8,915 bases of DNA from Acidimicrobiales bacterium (GTDB lineage Bacteria > Actinomycetota > Acidimicrobiia > Acidimicrobiales > SHLQ01): positions 1 through 8,915 of the forward strand of contig JABDJW010000184.1 in assembly GCA_013002375.1 (NCBI GenBank), in the 5' to 3' direction. This document shows, in pieces, positions 6,312-8,915 of this stretch. Positions within the stretch are counted from its first letter, which is position 1; the number at the start of each line of letters is the position of its first letter. The position numbers and the translations under genes were made by a program. The notes under the pieces are model-generated. The model saw nothing but the letters and a program-made list of their open reading frames with translations. It made no database searches and had not been told where the DNA came from.

Positions 6312-7129
6312 CCGAAGCCACCGATGCTGCCCTGGTCGCCGATCTGGTGGCGCAGATCGAGGCCGACGGCTACGCCATCGTCGAGGATGCGATCTCAGCC
6401 GAGGTTGCCGACGGCCTGGCCGCCGACATCGCTCGAATCGAGGCCCACCTCGGTATCGAGCCGGGCGACAACTCGTTCGAGGGCGAGGCGACCACTCGCG
6501 TGTACAACCTGCTGAGCTACGGCGGGCCGTGGCTCGACGTCCCCCTGCACCCGGTGGTCTTGCCGGTCGCGGAGGCGGTGCTCGGCGGACAGATCCTGGT
6601 TTCGACCATCTCGTCGATTGCGATCGGCCCCGGCGAGACCGCTCAACCCATCCACGCCGACGATCAAGTGATGCCCCTGACTCGGCCCCATGTGCCCACC
6701 GTCTGCAACTCGATGTGGGCCTTGACCGACTTCACCGAGGCCAATGGGGCGACCCGGATCGTGCCCGGCAGCCACAAACTCGATCATGCCCCCGGCTACG
6801 GCCGGCACTACGACTCGATCGCGGCCGAGATGGCCAAGGGCAGCATCTTGATCTGGACCGGCAGCCTCTGGCACGGCGGTGGCGCCAACACGACCGACCA
6901 CACCCGCCTGGGGGTGGCCATGAACTACTGCGCGGGATGGGTTCGCCAGCAGGAGAACCAACAGCTGGGAATCCCGCCCGAAACGATGGCCGGGTTCTCA
7001 CCGCGATTGCGCGAGCTGTGTGGACTCGGTGTCTACCGGGGCCTGATCGGCCACATCGACAAGCAGACTCCGGCCCAGCGGCTGTATGGCGATCGGCCGC
7101 CCGGCCATCATCTCTTTGACAAGAGCTAG
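6302..7129 (+). CDS. Phytanoyl-CoA dioxygenase (PhyH) family protein
   Basis: A predicted Fe(II)/2-oxoglutarate-dependent oxygenase of 275 residues, normal for the family, likely cytoplasmic. The double-stranded beta-helix metal triad is visible: His118 and Asp120 in PIHADD, and His191 in LWHGGGAN. Arg202 in TRLGVAMNY is the expected 2-oxoglutarate ligand. The N-terminus DGYAIVEDAIS (22-32) and the segment GATRIVPGSHK (149-159) are typical of PhyH proteins. These enzymes hydroxylate varied small molecules or lipids, so the substrate cannot be assigned. The same frame is open for about 980 bases upstream, but that stretch lies antisense to the neocarzinostatin-like gene and is not coding. The ATG at 6302 gives the family's natural start and lies just after a leaderless-type -10 element. 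It is divergent from the secreted-protein gene (45 bp apart), with the GIN lipoprotein gene 63 bp downstream. Confidence 0.9.
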   Translation: MPSAEATDAALVADLVAQIEADGYAIVEDAISAEVADGLAADIARIEAHLGIEPGDNSFEGEATTRVYNLLSYGGPWLDVPLHPVVLPVAEAVLGGQILVSTISSIAIGPGETAQPIHADDQVMPLTRPHVPTVCNSMWALTDFTEANGATRIVPGSHKLDHAPGYGRHYDSIAAEMAKGSILIWTGSLWHGGGANTTDHTRLGVAMNYCAGWVRQQENQQLGIPPETMAGFSPRLRELCGLGVYRGLIGHIDKQTPAQRLYGDRPPGHHLFDKS

Positions 7130-7148
7130 GCATCTCTTCGATCGGGAC

Positions 7149-7169
7149 CATCGGCCCTAACCACCGATG
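7149..7169. repeat. Short inverted repeat between oxygenase and GIN lipoprotein genes
   Basis: CATCGG (7149-7154) and CCGATG (7164-7169) are perfect 6-bp arms with a 9-base loop. The repeat lies 20 bp after the oxygenase stop and just upstream of the -10 element of the next gene. It has no T-run. It may be chance, a weak terminator or an operator half-site pair. Confidence 0.25.
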
Positions 7170-7180
7170 CGGCCGGGTCC

Positions 7181-7192
7181 TACGGTCGCGAC
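7181..7192 (+). promoter_or_regulatory. Candidate leaderless -10 element of the GIN lipoprotein gene
   Basis: TACGGT (7181-7186) ends 6 bases before the ATG at 7193, exactly the spacing seen before the oxygenase gene, and both are preceded by C. No Shine-Dalgarno is present, and no good TTGnnn -35 element is seen at the right distance. Confidence 0.45.
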
Positions 7193-7915
7193 ATGCGTCG
7201 CGCCCTGGTTCTGCTCGTCTTGCTCGGCACCGCGATCGCGTGCGACGTCGACCACAACAAGGAGGTGGACGGTTCGGGCGAGATCTCGTCCGAGGTCCGG
7301 TCCGTCGCCGGGTTCACCCGGATCTCCTTGCAGAGGGAGGGCACGGTCGAGGTCGGGCAGGGCCCCACCGAGTCGCTCGTCGTGACGACCGATGACAACC
7401 TGTTGACCCTCATCGAGACCGAGGTCGTCGACGGAACGCTCGAGCTGCGGACCGCGATCGACACCGACATCGAGCCGAGCGACACGGTCCGCTATGAGAT
7501 CGGCGTCCGCGATCTCGACGGACTCGAACTCACCGGAGCCGGGACGGTCAGCATCGACGGCTGGGTCACCGATGCCGCTGCGGTACGCATGTCCGGGGCG
7601 GGCGAGCTGCGGGTCGGCAGCCTCGACGCCACGTCGTTGGACGCCACCCATTCCGGCGCCGGGTCGCTTCTGGTCGAAGGTGAGGTCCAGCGGCAGATGG
7701 TGGCCTTCAGCGGCGTCGGCGACTACGACGCAGCCGATCTGGTCAGCGAAGAAGCAATCGTGCAGGGCTCGGGGGTCGGGGCGATGACGCTCTGGGTCAC
7801 CGATCGCCTCGATCTCACGCTTTCCGGCGTGGGTGACTTCAGCTACTACGGGTCGCCCCGGATCGAGCAGACGGTCTCGGGCGTCGGCACCATCAACTCA
7901 CTCGGCGACCGTTGA
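7193..7915 (+). CDS. GIN-domain (DUF2807) putative lipoprotein
   Basis: A 240-residue exported protein with a short signal peptide (MRRA, then a hydrophobic stretch) ending in TAIAC. Cys17 is the likely lipidation site, with a non-ideal Ala at -3. The mature part begins GSGEISSEVRSVAGFTRISL (27-46), the usual opening of head-GIN proteins (V-x-x-F-x-x-I). It then carries a beta-helix repeat marked by [ST]G[AV]G at residues 114, 134, 154, 173, 193, 211 and 229, a period of about 18-20 residues. The family is thought to be a surface or periplasmic adhesive or sensor domain; no enzymatic motif is present. It appears to have its own leaderless-type promoter. Its TGA overlaps a possible TTG start of the DUF4956 gene, whose more likely ATG is 30 bp downstream, so the two are probably co-transcribed. 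The domain call is firm; the biological role is unknown. Confidence 0.87.
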   Translation: MRRALVLLVLLGTAIACDVDHNKEVDGSGEISSEVRSVAGFTRISLQREGTVEVGQGPTESLVVTTDDNLLTLIETEVVDGTLELRTAIDTDIEPSDTVRYEIGVRDLDGLELTGAGTVSIDGWVTDAAAVRMSGAGELRVGSLDATSLDATHSGAGSLLVEGEVQRQMVAFSGVGDYDAADLVSEEAIVQGSGVGAMTLWVTDRLDLTLSGVGDFSYYGSPRIEQTVSGVGTINSLGDR

Positions 7916-7944
7916 GCACTACCCTCGCGCCGAGGGGTCGTGCC

Positions 7945-8493
7945 ATGGATGATGTATTGCTGGTTGTCGCCGACATTGCGGCCATCGCCGTGTTGGCCTT
8001 CGCGTTGTACTTCCCTCGCTATCACCGCCGAGACATCGTGGTGGCGATCATCGGCATCAACGTCGGCGTGCTCGCCATCGCCGCTGCCCTCTCCTCGGTC
8101 GATGTCGGCATCGGCGTCGGCTTCGGCTTGTTCGCCGTCCTGTCGCTCATCCGGCTGCGTTCGGCCGAACTGGAGCAGGAGGAAATCGCCTACTACTTCT
8201 GCGCCTTGGCTCTCGGTGTGTTGGGGGGCATCAGGTTGGACCCGTACTGGCTCACCTTCGTGTTGATGGGCACGATCCTCGTCGCATTGCTGGTTGCCGA
8301 TCATCCTCAGCTGATGCGTCGCGTCCGCCATCAGACGATGACGCTCGACGCCGCCTTCACCGATGAAGCCGCACTGCACGCCCGCCTCGAACAACTCCTC
8401 GACGGACCGGTGATGCGGGTCAAGGTGAAGAAGGTCAACCTGGTGGCCGGGACGACGATCGTCGACGTGCGGTATCGCCTTCCCTCCGCCTAA
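7945..8493 (+). CDS. DUF4956 domain-containing membrane protein
   Basis: A 182-residue integral membrane protein. Hydrophobic segments lie at about 4-23, 31-50, 56-70, 83-96 and 101-117, followed by a soluble C-terminal tail (about 120-182) with a basic VKVKKVNL segment. The GFGLFAVLSLIRLRS stretch (59-73) and the following EEIAYYFCALALGVLGG (79-95) are characteristic of DUF4956. In other bacteria the family is often found near VTC-type polyphosphate polymerase or CotH-like genes; neither is visible here, although the window ends soon after. I chose ATG 7945 because GAGGGG (7932-7937) lies 7 bases upstream. An in-frame TTG at 7912, overlapping the GIN gene stop, would add 11 residues and has no ribosome-binding site. 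The function is not established. Confidence 0.82.
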   Translation: MDDVLLVVADIAAIAVLAFALYFPRYHRRDIVVAIIGINVGVLAIAAALSSVDVGIGVGFGLFAVLSLIRLRSAELEQEEIAYYFCALALGVLGGIRLDPYWLTFVLMGTILVALLVADHPQLMRRVRHQTMTLDAAFTDEAALHARLEQLLDGPVMRVKVKKVNLVAGTTIVDVRYRLPSA

Positions 8494-8495
8494 GG

Positions 8496-8522
8496 TTGCC
8501 GCGCGACAGGGGTCGTTACCGT
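8496..8522 (+). promoter_or_regulatory. Weak candidate promoter before the patatin-like gene
   Basis: TTGCCG (8496-8501) and TACCGT (8517-8522) are 15 bases apart, shorter than ideal. A transcript would start near 8529, within the ribosome-binding site AGGGGG (8528-8533), leaving only a very short leader. Read-through from the DUF4956 gene is an equally good explanation for expression. Confidence 0.25.
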
Positions 8523-8537
8523 ATGACAGGGGGCGAA

Positions 8538-8915
8538 ATGGCAGGACGACGGTTGATGGGCACGCTGGTGCTGCTGGTGGTCCTGGCCATGCTGAGCACG
8601 GCCGCGCCAGCCACTGCGGCAGGCCGATCCGGCGACTATGTTCCCGAGAGACCGGCGGCCCGTTCGTCGACCTGTGCGGGGGTGCGGGGCAATGGGCAGA
8701 ACCTCTTCGCCCACTATGGCTCCCTGGCCCGCCACGTCGAGGAGTACGGTGCCATCACCTGCGTGGCCGGCGGCTCGTCGGGCAGCATCACCGCTTTCAT
8801 CCTCGAGAGCATCTGGGCCAACCCCGACGTCCACAACTGCCGCAACGATCGCCCGGGCTGTAATCGCCGGGGTCGCGACGCCCGCATGGCCTTGCTGTTG
8901 AAGTCGGTCGTGGGA
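8538..8915 (+). CDS. Secreted patatin-like phospholipase (3' end outside window)
   Basis: The first 126 residues of an exported protein that runs off the right edge. Residues 1-28 form a signal peptide (GRR, a leucine- and valine-rich core, then APATAA). The mature part shows GVRGNGQNLFAHYGSL (48-63), resembling the glycine-rich oxyanion region and following helix of patatins. It then shows VAGGSSGSITAF (77-88), where GGSSG (78-82) fits the G-x-S-x-G nucleophile elbow with Ser80 as the likely catalytic serine. The catalytic Asp would lie beyond the window. Cys residues at 46, 75, 101 and 108 suggest disulfides, in keeping with export. AGGGGG 4 bases upstream supports the ATG at 8538; an in-frame ATG at 8523 would add MTGGE. 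Activity as an acyl hydrolase is inferred from the motif and remains tentative for a fragment. Confidence 0.72.
   Translation, partial: MAGRRLMGTLVLLVVLAMLSTAAPATAAGRSGDYVPERPAARSSTCAGVRGNGQNLFAHYGSLARHVEEYGAITCVAGGSSGSITAFILESIWANPDVHNCRNDRPGCNRRGRDARMALLLKSVVG

Noticed and set aside
7149..7169. Inverted repeat as an intrinsic terminator for the oxygenase gene
   Set aside because: The stem is only 6 bp with a 9-base loop and no T-run; it is kept as a low-confidence repeat rather than called a terminator.
7530..7890. Repeated SGAG/SGVG coding segments as a DNA tandem repeat
   Set aside because: The periodicity is at the protein level (beta-helix turns of the GIN domain); the DNA between the motifs is not repeated.
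8490..8834. Minus-strand open frame at the right end
   Set aside because: It is antisense to the patatin-like gene, which has a signal peptide, a nucleophile motif and a ribosome-binding site.

Overview
The window is a GC-rich, densely packed stretch of bacterial chromosome with ten genes, two of them cut by the window edges. The strong G/C third-position bias, the TAnnnT-type -10 elements placed where leaderless transcripts would start, and the families present (FrcA-like sugar ABC ATPase, GIN-domain lipoprotein, DUF4956 membrane protein, neocarzinostatin-like secreted protein) fit an actinobacterium. Acidimicrobiia-like is my best guess, but it is inference; no rRNA or other taxonomic marker is present. 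I see no RNA gene, insertion sequence, CRISPR array or prophage gene.

Layout. (1) Positions 1-1702, plus strand: the end of a carbohydrate ABC-transporter ATPase, overlapping by 4 bp a Gfo/Idh/MocA-type oxidoreductase; together they look like the tail of a sugar or polyol uptake-and-oxidation operon. (2) 1680-2777, minus strand: a membrane fatty-acid desaturase whose 3' end overlaps the oxidoreductase. (3) 2778-2920: a divergent intergenic region holding two abutting inverted repeats. (4) 2921-3760, plus strand: a predicted lipoprotein made of two copies of one domain that resembles chagasin-type (I42) protease inhibitors. (5) 3762-6256, minus strand: a large secreted protein with a neocarzinostatin-like N-terminal domain and three Cys-pair beta modules, followed by a small alpha/alpha-toroid protein with squalene-cyclase-like repeats. 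(6) 6302-8915, plus strand: a phytanoyl-CoA dioxygenase-family oxygenase, a GIN-domain lipoprotein, a DUF4956 membrane protein overlapping or closely following it, and the start of a secreted patatin-like phospholipase.

How the genes might work together. The ABC ATPase/oxidoreductase pair and the GIN/DUF4956 pair are likely co-transcribed. Several products (desaturase, PhyH-type oxygenase, patatin, cyclase-like toroid) have a lipid flavour, and several (two lipoproteins, the neocarzinostatin-like protein, the patatin) are exported, but they lie in separate units and no single pathway can be shown.

Most genes are ordinary members of recognised families. The parts most worth a second look are the duplicated chagasin-like lipoprotein, the neocarzinostatin-like multi-module secreted protein, the two hairpins upstream of the lipoprotein, and the identical leaderless-type promoter motif in front of two genes.
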